Shown piece by piece: positions 16,968 through 26,800 of a stretch of 64,000 bases of DNA (positions are counted from its first letter, which is position 1; each line of letters begins with the position of its first letter). The notes under the pieces were generated by a model, which was not told the origin of the DNA, ran no database searches, and saw only the letters and a list, made by a program, of their open reading frames with translations. A program made the translations under genes and the position numbers. This stretch comes from Melioribacter sp051488685 (GTDB lineage Bacteria > Bacteroidota > Ignavibacteria > Ignavibacteriales > Melioribacteraceae), in NCBI RefSeq assembly GCF_051488685.1, contig NZ_JBPSEH010000008.1:124001-188000 (forward strand), read 5' to 3'.

Positions 16968-17150
16968 ATGAAAGAAAAAATTATCAACTTTGTCAATGAT
17001 GTCGTCAAGGAGATGAAAAAGGTCACCTGGCCGACAAAAGAAGAATTGAAAGAGTCTACTGTGATTGTAGTTGTCGTATGTTTAATTTTAGCACTCTTTA
17101 CATATGTTATTGATATGTCTCTTAATCAAATATTAAAAGGAATCTTTTAG
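16968..17150 (+). CDS. secE: Preprotein translocase subunit SecE
   Basis: A 60-residue protein of the short, single-span SecE type: an amphipathic N-terminal helix with the conserved VKEMKKVTWPTKEEL segment, then one membrane segment at about residues 29-50. SecE clamps SecY in the inner-membrane translocon; secY is also in this window. It starts 22 nt after tRNA-Trp, and its stop is 2 nt before nusG. Confidence 0.95.
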   Translation: MKEKIINFVNDVVKEMKKVTWPTKEELKESTVIVVVVCLILALFTYVIDMSLNQILKGIF

Positions 17151-17152
17151 AA

Positions 17153-17698
17153 TTGGATACCCAGTTAGGTAAATGGTATGTAGTTAGAACTTTTTCGGGA
17201 CACGAAAATAAGGTAAAAACTTTGATCGAAAACGAACTCCAGGACAATGAATATTTAAGAGCCCGAGTCTATGAAGTTTTGGTTCCAACCGAAAAAGTTT
17301 TCGAAGTTAAAGACGGGAAGAAAAAAACTAAAAAGAAAAATTTCTTTCCTGGCTATATACTATTGTGTGCCGACCTGGATGCTAAAGTTAAGGATTTTAT
17401 CCTCAATACTCCTTCTGTAATGGGTTTTCTTGGCTCTCAAAAAACTCCAATTCCACTTCAACCCGATGAAGTAAAGAGAATTGTGGGGAGAATTACAAAA
17501 GACGAAGATGCCGAACGTACCGAAACATTATTTAGAGCCGGAGATTATGTTAAAATAATCGATGGACCTTTTAATAATTTTTCGGGAGTAGTTGAAGAAG
17601 TTAACGAAGAAAAAATGAAAATAAAGGTCATGGTTTCGATTTTCGGGCGTAAAACCCCCGTCGAAATTGACTTTGCTCAAGCAGAATTAGAGAAATAA
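17153..17698 (+). CDS. nusG: Transcription termination/antitermination factor NusG
   Basis: A 181-residue protein with the NGN domain (KWYVVRTFSGHENKVK near the N-terminus, FFPGYILL in the middle). A C-terminal KOW motif lies in the GDYVKIIDGPFNNFSGVVEEV segment. NusG links RNA polymerase to Rho or to the leading ribosome. The start is TTG, 2 nt after the secE stop; no ATG exists near the conserved N-terminus. The length is normal for the family. Confidence 0.96.
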   Translation: MDTQLGKWYVVRTFSGHENKVKTLIENELQDNEYLRARVYEVLVPTEKVFEVKDGKKKTKKKNFFPGYILLCADLDAKVKDFILNTPSVMGFLGSQKTPIPLQPDEVKRIVGRITKDEDAERTETLFRAGDYVKIIDGPFNNFSGVVEEVNEEKMKIKVMVSIFGRKTPVEIDFAQAELEK

Positions 17699-17711
17699 TT
17701 AAGGTAGAAAA

Positions 17712-18137
17712 ATGGCAAAGAAAGTAGAAGGTTATATCAAGCTGCAAATTCCCGGAGGACAGGCAAACCCTTCGCCACCCGTAGGGCCTGCTCTTGGTCA
17801 AAAGGGCGTTAACATTATGGAATTTTGTAAACAATTTAACGCCAGAACAGCCGACAAGCAGGGGTTGATCATACCTGTTGTAATTACGGTTTATTCGGAT
17901 AAATCATTTACATTTATAACAAAAACTCCTCCTGCTGCAGTGCTACTTAAAAAGGCATTGAAACTCGATAAAGGTTCGCCCGAACCAAATAAAACCAAAG
18001 TTGGAAAAGTTACCAAAGCGCAATTGCGCGAAATTGCAGAATTAAAAATGCCCGACTTAAATGCTAATGATATCGAACATGCAATGAGCATGATTGCTGG
18101 TACTGCAAGAAGTATGGGAATTACAGTTGAAGATTAA
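17712..18137 (+). CDS. rplK: 50S ribosomal protein L11
   Basis: A 141-residue protein beginning MAKKVEGYIKLQIPGGQANP with the conserved PPVGPALGQKGVNIMEFCK segment and the C-terminal rRNA-binding domain ending IAGTARSMGI. L11 forms the GTPase-associated centre with 23S rRNA. It is the first of rplK-rplA-rplJ-rplL, preceded by AAGGTAG and 13 nt after nusG. Confidence 0.97.
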   Translation: MAKKVEGYIKLQIPGGQANPSPPVGPALGQKGVNIMEFCKQFNARTADKQGLIIPVVITVYSDKSFTFITKTPPAAVLLKKALKLDKGSPEPNKTKVGKVTKAQLREIAELKMPDLNANDIEHAMSMIAGTARSMGITVED

Positions 18138-18155
18138 CAAATAGTGGATGACGTT

Positions 18156-18851
18156 ATGAAAGTTTCAAAAAGAATGAAAACTATAAAGGAAAAAGTCGAA
18201 GCCCAGAAAGAATATACTTTGAAAGAAGCTATTGATAAGTTAAAAGAACTCTCAAAGGTAAAGTTTGACGAAACTTTAGATTGTGCAATAAGATTGGGTG
18301 TCGATCCGAGACACGCCGACCAGATGGTCAGAGGCACGGTCTCGCTTCCTCACGGTACGGGAAAGGATGTCAAAGTTCTTGTTATTGCCAAAGCTTCTAA
18401 AGCAAAGGAAGCACTGGACGCTGGGGCCGATTATGCAGGATTTGAAGAATATCTCGAGAAAATTAAGGAAGGTTGGGCGGACGTCGACGTGATCATTGCA
18501 ACTCCCGATTCGATGGCTGAGCTAGGAAAATTAGGAAAAATTCTGGGTCCCAAAGGTCTTATGCCCAATCCAAAAAGCGGTACTGTTACTCAGGATGTAG
18601 CTCAGGCTGTTAAAGAAGTTAAGGCTGGAAAAATCGAATTTCGTGTCGACAAAGCTGGTATTGTGCATACGGCACTCGGTAAAATTTCTTTTGATTCAGA
18701 TAAACTAGTAGATAATGCCAGAGCTTTCCTCAATACAATTGTAAAGATGAAGCCCGCTTCTGCAAAAGGCCAGTATATTAAAAGTATTTATTTGTCTACT
18801 ACAATGGGACCTGGTTTAAAAATTAGCAAAGACGAAGTAGCTTCCATCTAA
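18156..18851 (+). CDS. rplA: 50S ribosomal protein L1
   Basis: This protein contains the L1 signature around KGLMPNPKSGTVT and the VRGTVSLPHGTGK segment. L1 forms the mobile stalk at the E site and in many bacteria represses its own operon by binding its mRNA. I chose the ATG at 18156 (231 residues) because MKVSKRMKTIKEKV aligns with the usual L1 N-terminus; an in-frame GTG at 18144 would add four residues. The gene ends about 15 nt before a terminator-like hairpin that separates it from rplJ. Confidence 0.96.
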   Translation: MKVSKRMKTIKEKVEAQKEYTLKEAIDKLKELSKVKFDETLDCAIRLGVDPRHADQMVRGTVSLPHGTGKDVKVLVIAKASKAKEALDAGADYAGFEEYLEKIKEGWADVDVIIATPDSMAELGKLGKILGPKGLMPNPKSGTVTQDVAQAVKEVKAGKIEFRVDKAGIVHTALGKISFDSDKLVDNARAFLNTIVKMKPASAKGQYIKSIYLSTTMGPGLKISKDEVASI

Positions 18852-18867
18852 CAAAGATTACGCACTC

Positions 18868-18897
18868 ACCCGTATATAATCTATACGGGTTTTATTT
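18868..18897 (+). terminator. Terminator/attenuator hairpin between rplA and rplJ
   Basis: ACCCGTATA (18868-18876) pairs perfectly with TATACGGGT (18882-18890) around a 5-nt loop, followed by TTTATTT. This is a typical intrinsic terminator placed before the rplJL unit, in the region where many bacteria carry the L10 leader. Partial read-through would set the rplKA to rplJL ratio (inference). Confidence 0.7.
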
Positions 18898-18942
18898 ATA
18901 AATGCTTCTAAAGCCGAACGATGTAATAACTGATACGGGAGA

Positions 18943-19467
18943 ATGATGAAAAAAGAGAAAAAATATGAGGTTGTAGAGCAGATTAAAGAACTTGTAAGTA
19001 ATTCAAATGCAATCTATCTGGTAGACTATAAAGGAGTTAACGTTGAAGATATCAATAAACTCCGTTCTACATTCAGGAAAGAAGGTGTTACTTACAAGGT
19101 ATTCAAGAATACGCTCTTCAAGAAAGCCCTCGAAAATTTAGGCGGTTACGAAAAGCTCTATGACCAATTAGTCGGAATGACTGGAGTGGCATTTGCTCGG
19201 GAAAATTACGTTGCCCCGGCAAAAATCATCAAAAAATATTTTGATGAAACTGGAAAATTCCAGTTCAAAGGATGCTACCTCGAGTCGAATTTTTATCCTG
19301 CCGACCAATTGAATACACTGGCTTCAATGCCGTCAAAAGAAGAATTGATTGCCGGAATTATCGGAAGTATAAACTCCCCGGCATCAGGAATCGTCGGCGC
19401 AATCAATGCTGTAATGCGCGACATAGTTAGTCTTGTTGACGAGATATCCAAGAAAAAAGCAGCATAA
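18943..19467 (+). CDS. rplJ: 50S ribosomal protein L10
   Basis: A 174-residue protein with the rRNA-binding N-terminal domain (AIYLVDYKGVNVEDINKLR) and a C-terminal helix for L7/L12 dimers. It anchors the L12 stalk. Two adjacent ATG codons exist at 18943 and 18946; GGAG at 18938-18941 is better spaced for the second. The roughly 90-nt upstream region contains a terminator hairpin and could hold an L10 autoregulatory leader. Confidence 0.95.
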   Translation: MMKKEKKYEVVEQIKELVSNSNAIYLVDYKGVNVEDINKLRSTFRKEGVTYKVFKNTLFKKALENLGGYEKLYDQLVGMTGVAFARENYVAPAKIIKKYFDETGKFQFKGCYLESNFYPADQLNTLASMPSKEELIAGIIGSINSPASGIVGAINAVMRDIVSLVDEISKKKAA

Positions 19468-19504
19468 TTTTTAAAGAAATAATTAAGAAATAGGAGATAT
19501 AAAA

Positions 19505-19885
19505 ATGTCAGAAAAAGTTGCAGAAATTGTTGAAAAAATCAAAGCCCTTACGCTTGTTGAAGCAGCTGAATTAAAGAAAGCTCTCGAAGATGAATTTGGT
19601 GTTACTGCCGCAGCTCCTGTTGTAATGGCAGCTGGAGTTGCTACTGGTGGCGATGCAGCACCTGCTGAAGAAAAAACTGAATTCGACGTTATTCTCGAAA
19701 ATGCAGGTGCTACCAAGATTAACGTTATCAAAGTTGTCCGTGCTCATACTTCTCTTGGACTTAAAGAAGCGAAGGATTTGGTTGACAGCGCTCCAAAACC
19801 AATTAAAGAAGGCGTCTCTAAGGAAGAAGCCGAAAAAATCAAGAAGGAATTGGAAGAAGCTGGCGCTACTGTCACAATTAAGTAA
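19505..19885 (+). CDS. rplL: 50S ribosomal protein L7/L12
   Basis: A 126-residue protein. The N-terminal dimerisation helices lead through an alanine-rich hinge to the C-terminal domain with EFDVILENAGATKINVIKVVR and LGLKEAKDLVDSAPKPIKEG. The protein binds L10 in several copies and recruits translational GTPases. TAGGAGATATAAAAATG gives a clear ribosome site. A stem-loop follows before rpoB. Confidence 0.97.
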   Translation: MSEKVAEIVEKIKALTLVEAAELKKALEDEFGVTAAAPVVMAAGVATGGDAAPAEEKTEFDVILENAGATKINVIKVVRAHTSLGLKEAKDLVDSAPKPIKEGVSKEEAEKIKKELEEAGATVTIK

Positions 19886-19921
19886 TTATACGATTTTCCT
19901 GGAAAATCATATTAATTTTCG

Positions 19922-19963
19922 AAGTGGTAAAACGGAATTGCCGGGTTACCACTTTCTTTCATT
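19922..19963 (+). terminator. Attenuator-like hairpin between rplL and rpoB
   Basis: AAGTGGTAA (19922-19930) pairs perfectly with TTACCACTT (19946-19954) around a 15-nt loop, followed by the T-rich TCTTTCATTT. It lies 36 nt after rplL and 46 nt before rpoB, the position of the known partial terminator in E. coli. A second short palindrome, TCTTTCATT/AATGAAAGA, follows at once (19955-19973). Confidence 0.6.
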
Positions 19964-19999
19964 TAATGAAAGAGCTTAATAAATTATCGGAGGTTAGGA

Positions 20000-22900
20000 T
20001 TGGAAAAACAAAAGATTAATAAAACTAACGGTCGCATAACGTTTGGTAAGATTTCGCCTGTTCTTAAAGTACCCGACCTATTGAACATACAACTTGAATC
20101 ATTTGAAGAATTCTTGCAGCTTTCGGTGCCGCCTTCTCAAAGAGAAAACAAAGGACTGCAGGCTGTTTTCAATCAAAATTTTCCCATACTCGACAATAAA
20201 GAATTTTATCGACTCGACTTTATTGAATATCATATTGAAAAACCTCGTTTCTCGATTGCCGAGTGTGAGGAAAGGGGTTTAACTTATTCGGCTCCTTTAA
20301 AAGCCAAATTGCGTCTTTCGACAAGAGACAGTGAAACTGAAGAGTTTATCAATACAGTCGAGCAAGAAGTTTATCTGGGCAATCTCCCTTTTATGACAGA
20401 AAAAGGGACGTTTGTTATTAATGGAGCCGAACGTGTTATAGTCAGTCAGCTCCATCGTTCGCCGGGTGTCGCTTTCTCTCAAACGTTCCACCCAAACGGA
20501 ACGCCAATTTATTCTGCTCGTATTATTCCATTCAGAGGTTCGTGGGTTGAATTTGCTACCGATATTAATAATGTGCTATATGTCTATATCGATCGAAGAA
20601 AAAAATTCCCTTCTACTACTCTTTTAAGAGCGCTCGGTTACGAAACTGACGAACAAATTCTTAATTTATTCAGCCTAATTGAAGAAGTTGCTGTTAAAAA
20701 ACTTGACCCCGAAGTTCATTCTGGACGTATTGCCGCAGACGATGTAATCGATTTGCAGACCGGTGAAATTTATGTTTCGAAAGACGAACCATTGAACGAA
20801 GAGATAATCGATAATATTAAGAAGTCTTCGCTTCAAAAAGTAAAATTAATAACCTCCGAAACTTCGATAGAACAAGACCTTATTATAAATACACTCAAAA
20901 AAGATACGGCCAAAACAAAAGAAGAGGCTCTCTTTGCAATTTACAGACAATTAAGAACTGGTGAAGCTCCTGATCTCGAAACCGCACTGGGTCTTCTGGA
21001 TAAACTCTTCTTCAGCGATAAAAGGTACGACCTTGGTGAAGTTGGCCGTTTTAGAATGAATGATCGACTTGGTCTCAATGTCGACGAAAGCATAAGAGTT
21101 CTTACCGTAGAAGATATCGTTGCAATTATGAAGAATATAATAATGCTCAAGAATGGAAATTTAAGCGTAGACGACATCGACCATTTGGGCAACAGACGTG
21201 TAAGAACAATTGGCGAGCAGCTGCAGCAACAATATAATATTGGACTTGCCAGAATGGCTCGTACGATTAAAGAACGCATGAATATGCGCGATAACGAGAA
21301 TATGCAACCACAGGATCTGGTCAATGCCAGAACTATCAGTAGTGTAATTAATGCGTTTTTTGGTACGAACCAGTTATCCCAGTTCATGGATCAAACAAAT
21401 CCTCTATCTGAAATTACTCATAAGAGGAGAATTTCTGCTCTTGGACCTGGTGGCCTTACTCGAGAACGTGCGGGTTTCGAAGTACGCGACGTTCACCACT
21501 CGCATTATGGACGACTCTGTCCAATCGAAACTCCCGAAGGTCCAAATATCGGTCTTATTTCTTCATTGACTATATATGCAAGGGTCAATCAATATGGTTT
21601 CCTTGAAACGCCATATCGAAAAGTAAAAGACGGCAAAGTAACCAACCAGATCGAATATCTCAGCGCAGATCAGGAAGATCAATATATTATTGCTCAGGCA
21701 AATGCTCCACTCGACGAACACGGTAGATTTATACTTGATAGAGTAAAATGCCGTTTTAAAGACGAATATCCTGTAGTGCCGCCGAGTGAAGTTCAATATA
21801 TGGATGTTGCGCCAGCTCAAATCGTGAGTGCCGCTGCATCGTTAATCCCATTCCTCGAACACGACGATGCTAACCGTGCATTGATGGGTTCGAACATGCA
21901 ACGCCAGGCTGTGCCGCTACTCGTTCCGGAAGCTCCAATCGTAGGTACCGGAATGGAATATAAAGTAGCACGCGATTCAAGAGCAGTAATTGTTGCTGAA
22001 AAAGACGGTGTAGTGGAATTTGCTGATGCAGAAAAAATTATTGTTTCTTATGATTCAGATCTGGACGAAGACGAAGCTCTTGTAAGTTTTGATAGCGAAA
22101 GAAAAGTTGAATATAAATTGACTAAATTTTCAGGCACTAACCAGGAAACATGCTTTAATCAAAAACCGCGAGTTGTTACTGGACAGAGAGTAAAAAAAGG
22201 CGATATACTGGCCGATGGTCCATCTGTTGAAAATGGAGAATTAGCTCTCGGCAGGAACATTTCCGTTGCATTCATGCCCTGGCGCGGATATAACTTTGAG
22301 GATGCTATTATTATCAGTGAACGACTCGTAGCAGACGACGTATTTACTTCAATTCATATAGAAGAATTTGAACTCCAGGTTCGTGAAACCAAACGTGGTC
22401 AGGAAGAATTAACCAGAGATATTCCTAACGTTAGCGAAGAAGCTACTAAGGATCTGGACGAAAACGGTATTATCAGAGGAGGCGCCGAAGTTAAAGAAGG
22501 CGATATTCTTATTGGTAAAATCACTCCAAAAGGCGAATCGGACCCAACACCTGAGGAAAAGCTGCTTAAAGCAATCTTCGGCGATAAAGCTGGCGATGTT
22601 AAAGATGCTTCTTTAAAAGCTCCTCCAGGACTCAAAGGTGTTGTCATTAAAACTCGTCTTTTTAGCAGGAAAAGGAAAGATGCTGACTCTAAGAAGCAAG
22701 AGAAAAAACAGCTCGATGCACTTGAGTCAGAATATCAGCGTAAAAAGGATGCTTATTATAATAAATTAGTCGAAAAGCTTACGACTTTGACGCTTGGAAA
22801 AACTACAACTGGAATTCGTGATCTCGACGGTAGTGTCGTGATACGAAGCGGAACGACGATCAAAGAATCGACTTTTTCAGATATCGATGATGTAACAAAA

Positions 22901-23779
22901 CTCGATTATACAAAAGACTGGTTCGACAAAGCAAAAACAAATGAACTGGTTAAAAAACTTTACTCAAATTATTTTGATGTACTTGCTGAAATTGAGGAAG
23001 ATTTCAAAAGAGAACGTCTCAAAATTCAATCTGGCGACGAATTGCCACCAGGAATTACACAATTAGCCAAAGTATATGTTGCCAAGAAGAGAAAGATTCA
23101 GGTTGGTGATAAAATGGCAGGAAGACACGGTAACAAAGGTGTCGTTGCCAAAGTAGTACCAGTTGAAGATATGCCTTATCATGAAGATGGAACACCCGTA
23201 GATATAGTTCTCAATCCTTTGGGCGTGCCTTCACGTATGAATATCGGGCAGCTTTACGAAACGGCTCTTGGCTGGGTCGGGAAAAAACTTGGTGTTAAAT
23301 TTGAAACTCCAATTTTCGATGGTGCAGGTGTTAACGATGTAGAAGAATGGCTTAAGAAAGCTGGACTTCCCGAAGGAAGCAAAACCTGGCTCTATGACGG
23401 ACGTACAGGAGAACGTTTTCACCAGAAAGTAACCTGCGGGTATATTTACATGATGAAACTCGGTCATATGGTCGACGACAAAATACATGCCCGCTCTATT
23501 GGACCTTATTCGCTCATTACTCAACAGCCATTAGGCGGTAAAGCACAATTTGGTGGTCAAAGATTCGGTGAAATGGAAGTATGGGCTCTCGAAGGATATG
23601 GCGCTGCTCACGTACTTCAGGAAATCTTGACGGTTAAAAGTGACGATGTAACTGGTAGAGCGAAAACTTATGAAGCGATTGTAAAAGGCGAAAACATTCC
23701 GGAACCAAATATTCCCGAAGCTTTCAATGTCATGATTAAAGAATTACAAGGTCTGGGTCTGAATATCAAAATTAATTGA
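20000..23779 (+). CDS. rpoB: RNA polymerase subunit beta
   Basis: A 1259-residue protein with the conserved core motifs GSWVEFA near the N-terminus, the rifampicin-region SQFMDQTNPLSEITHKRR, GFEVRDVHHSHYGR and the C-terminal KLGHMVDDKIHARS with GGKAQFGGQRFGEME. It forms the catalytic core with beta-prime. The start is TTG, 8 nt after the strong GGAGG; no ATG is near. The rifampicin-cluster residues look unaltered from the usual sensitive sequence (Q, D, H and S present). Confidence 0.97.
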   Translation: MEKQKINKTNGRITFGKISPVLKVPDLLNIQLESFEEFLQLSVPPSQRENKGLQAVFNQNFPILDNKEFYRLDFIEYHIEKPRFSIAECEERGLTYSAPLKAKLRLSTRDSETEEFINTVEQEVYLGNLPFMTEKGTFVINGAERVIVSQLHRSPGVAFSQTFHPNGTPIYSARIIPFRGSWVEFATDINNVLYVYIDRRKKFPSTTLLRALGYETDEQILNLFSLIEEVAVKKLDPEVHSGRIAADDVIDLQTGEIYVSKDEPLNEEIIDNIKKSSLQKVKLITSETSIEQDLIINTLKKDTAKTKEEALFAIYRQLRTGEAPDLETALGLLDKLFFSDKRYDLGEVGRFRMNDRLGLNVDESIRVLTVEDIVAIMKNIIMLKNGNLSVDDIDHLGNRRVRTIGEQLQQQYNIGLARMARTIKERMNMRDNENMQPQDLVNARTISSVINAFFGTNQLSQFMDQTNPLSEITHKRRISALGPGGLTRERAGFEVRDVHHSHYGRLCPIETPEGPNIGLISSLTIYARVNQYGFLETPYRKVKDGKVTNQIEYLSADQEDQYIIAQANAPLDEHGRFILDRVKCRFKDEYPVVPPSEVQYMDVAPAQIVSAAASLIPFLEHDDANRALMGSNMQRQAVPLLVPEAPIVGTGMEYKVARDSRAVIVAEKDGVVEFADAEKIIVSYDSDLDEDEALVSFDSERKVEYKLTKFSGTNQETCFNQKPRVVTGQRVKKGDILADGPSVENGELALGRNISVAFMPWRGYNFEDAIIISERLVADDVFTSIHIEEFELQVRETKRGQEELTRDIPNVSEEATKDLDENGIIRGGAEVKEGDILIGKITPKGESDPTPEEKLLKAIFGDKAGDVKDASLKAPPGLKGVVIKTRLFSRKRKDADSKKQEKKQLDALESEYQRKKDAYYNKLVEKLTTLTLGKTTTGIRDLDGSVVIRSGTTIKESTFSDIDDVTKLDYTKDWFDKAKTNELVKKLYSNYFDVLAEIEEDFKRERLKIQSGDELPPGITQLAKVYVAKKRKIQVGDKMAGRHGNKGVVAKVVPVEDMPYHEDGTPVDIVLNPLGVPSRMNIGQLYETALGWVGKKLGVKFETPIFDGAGVNDVEEWLKKAGLPEGSKTWLYDGRTGERFHQKVTCGYIYMMKLGHMVDDKIHARSIGPYSLITQQPLGGKAQFGGQRFGEMEVWALEGYGAAHVLQEILTVKSDDVTGRAKTYEAIVKGENIPEPNIPEAFNVMIKELQGLGLNIKIN

Positions 23780-23828
23780 TTAACCGTGTGAGATTTATAT
23801 TAATAAAAGTTTGAAGGAGAAATTATTT

Positions 23829-26800
23829 ATGACATCTAAATTTCAAGAAACAAAAGTTAGAAATATAGAACGATTGACTATTAGCCTTGCTAGCCCTGAT
23901 GATATATTATCGCGCTCACATGGCGAGGTGACTAAACCCGAGACGATCAATTACAGGTCGTTCCGCCCCGAAAAAGATGGTCTATTCTGCGAAAAAATAT
24001 TCGGTCCTGTTAAAGATTGGGAATGCGCCTGCGGAAAGTATAAAGGGATAAGATATAAAGGGATTGTTTGTGATCGTTGCGGTGTTGAAGTTACTTTGAA
24101 ATCGGTAAGAAGAGAACGGATGGGACATATTGCTCTGGCTGTTCCGGTTGTTCATATCTGGTTCTTCAAAGCCCTACCTTCGAAAATCGGTAATATTATT
24201 GGAATGACCACAAAAGAACTCGAACGAGTTATTTACTACGAATCGTATGTGGTACTTAATCCCGGACCTACTGGTCTTCAAAGAAAAGACTTGATTTCCG
24301 AAGATCAGTATTATGAGATAGTTCAGTCGCTGCCACACGATAATGATGCTCTCGAAGACGACGATCCGAAAAAATTCGTTGCTAAGATTGGCGGCGAAGC
24401 AATCAAAGAACTACTCAAAAGTATTGATATCGAAGCTACGTTTAAGGAATTAAAAGCACAGCTTGCAGATGAATCATCGCAACAGAAAAGGAATGACATT
24501 CTAAAACGACTACGCGTACTCGAAGCATTCAGAGAACGAGAAGGCAAAGTTCCTAATAAACCTGAGTGGATGGTACTGAGCGTAATTCCAGTTATACCGC
24601 CTGAACTCAGACCATTAGTACCTTTGGAAGGTGGACGCTTTGCCACGAGCGATTTGAATGACCTGTATCGTCGTGTTATTATAAGAAATAATCGTCTCAA
24701 AAGATTAATAGATATAAAAGCTCCCGAAGTAATTCTCAGGAATGAAAAGAGAATGCTTCAGGAAGCAGTTGATGCACTTTTCGACAATTCAAGAAGGTCA
24801 AGCGCAGTCAGAAGCGACGGTAACCGCCCGCTTAAATCTTTAAGCGATATGCTCAAGGGTAAGCAGGGACGATTCCGCCAGAATCTTTTAGGAAAAAGAG
24901 TCGATTATTCCGGACGTTCGGTCATTGTTGTCGGTCCAGAATTAAAACTTCACCAGTGCGGTTTGCCGAAGGATATGGCCGTTGAATTGTTCAAGCCATT
25001 TATCATTCGCAAGTTGATGGAGCGTGGACACTATAAAACAGTTAAAAGTGCAAGAAAAGCTGTCGACAGAAAAGAACCAATTATATGGGAAATACTGGAA
25101 AAATTAATCGAAGGTCATCCAGTACTGCTCAACCGAGCCCCCACATTGCACCGTTTGGGAATTCAGGCTTTTCAACCAGTCCTGATTGACGGCAAAGCAA
25201 TTCAATTGCACCCGATGGTTTGTACGGCATTTAATGCCGACTTTGACGGCGACCAGATGGCAGTACACGTTCCACTGTCATACGAAGCTCAGCTTGAGGC
25301 ATCGATTCTGATGCTCAGTTCTCATAACATCCTTTCGCCTCAAAATGGTATGCCAATCGTAATTCCAACTCAAGATATAGTTCTCGGATGTTATTACTTG
25401 ACCAAATTCATGCCTGGAGCTAAAGGCGAAGGTATGATATTCGGTAGTATGGAAGAAGTGCTCATAGCATACAATTCAAAAGCTGTTGACCTTCACGCAA
25501 AAATTAAATTGAAATACGAAGGAGAATTAATTGAAACTACTGTAGGACGCGTTATTTTCAATCAGATAGTTCCAAGAGAAATGGGCTTTATTAACGAACT
25601 TCTGGTCAAGAAAATATTTAGCGGACTTATATATAAGATGTTTATGAAGCTTGGTAACGAAGTTACTGCCAAATTTATTGATGACGTTAAAGATTTAGGT
25701 TATAGATACGCCACGGCTGCAGGTATATCTATTAGTTTTAGTGATATGATTATTCCAGATGAAAAATCAAAATTAATTGAAGATGCAAATAAGAAAGTAA
25801 TGGGAGTTCTCAGCGAGCACGAGCAAGGACTCATTACCGATGCAGAAAGATACAACAAGATTATTGATATCTGGACATTTACGACAAATAACGTTGCCCG
25901 TTCGTTGATGGAGAGACTAAAAAATGACCAGAATGGTTTCAATTCACTCCATATGATGGTCGATTCCGGCGCTCGTGGTTCGCAAGAACAGGTACGCCAG
26001 CTTGCCGGTATGCGTGGTCTTATGCAAAAACCACAGAAGAGTCTTTCAGGTCAATCCGGTGAAATTATAGAAAATCCAATTGTGGCTAACTTTAAAGAGG
26101 GGCTTTCTGTGCTGGAATATTTTATCTCCACGCACGGTGCTCGTAAAGGTCTTGCTGATACTGCTCTTAAAACAGCGGATGCAGGTTATCTTACAAGGAG
26201 ATTAACAGACGTAGCTCAAGATGTAATTGTAACGGAAGAAGATTGTGGGACAATCCGTGGTGTATATATTACTGCATTGAAGGATGTTGAACTCGAACGA
26301 GAACCTCTTGCTGAACGTATCACCGGTCGCGTTGCTCAGGAAGACGTCTACGACCCAAGAACCGATGAACTGATCATCGAAGCCGGTGAAATGATTACGG
26401 AAGAGATTGCAGAAAGAATCGACGAAGCAAACATCGATCAGGTTTATATAAGAACCGTTCTTACATGCGAAGCACGCCAGGGAGTATGTGCAAAATGTTA
26501 TGGAAGAAATTTGACAACAGGGCAGCTTGTGGAAATAGGAGAAGCAGTAGGAATTATTGCCGCTCAATCTATTGGCGAACCTGGTACCCAGCTTACTCTT
26601 CGTACCTTCCACTTTGGAGGTACATCATCTCGTATTGCAAGTCAGTCGCAGGTTGAAACAAACGTCGCAGGTAAAGTAAAATACGACAAAATAAATTTTG
26701 TAGAAAAAAATGATGTATTTGGACCAGTAAAAGTAGTTATCGGAAGACGTGGCGCAATTGGAATTTTTGATAACGACAACAGACAAATTAAGAGATACGA

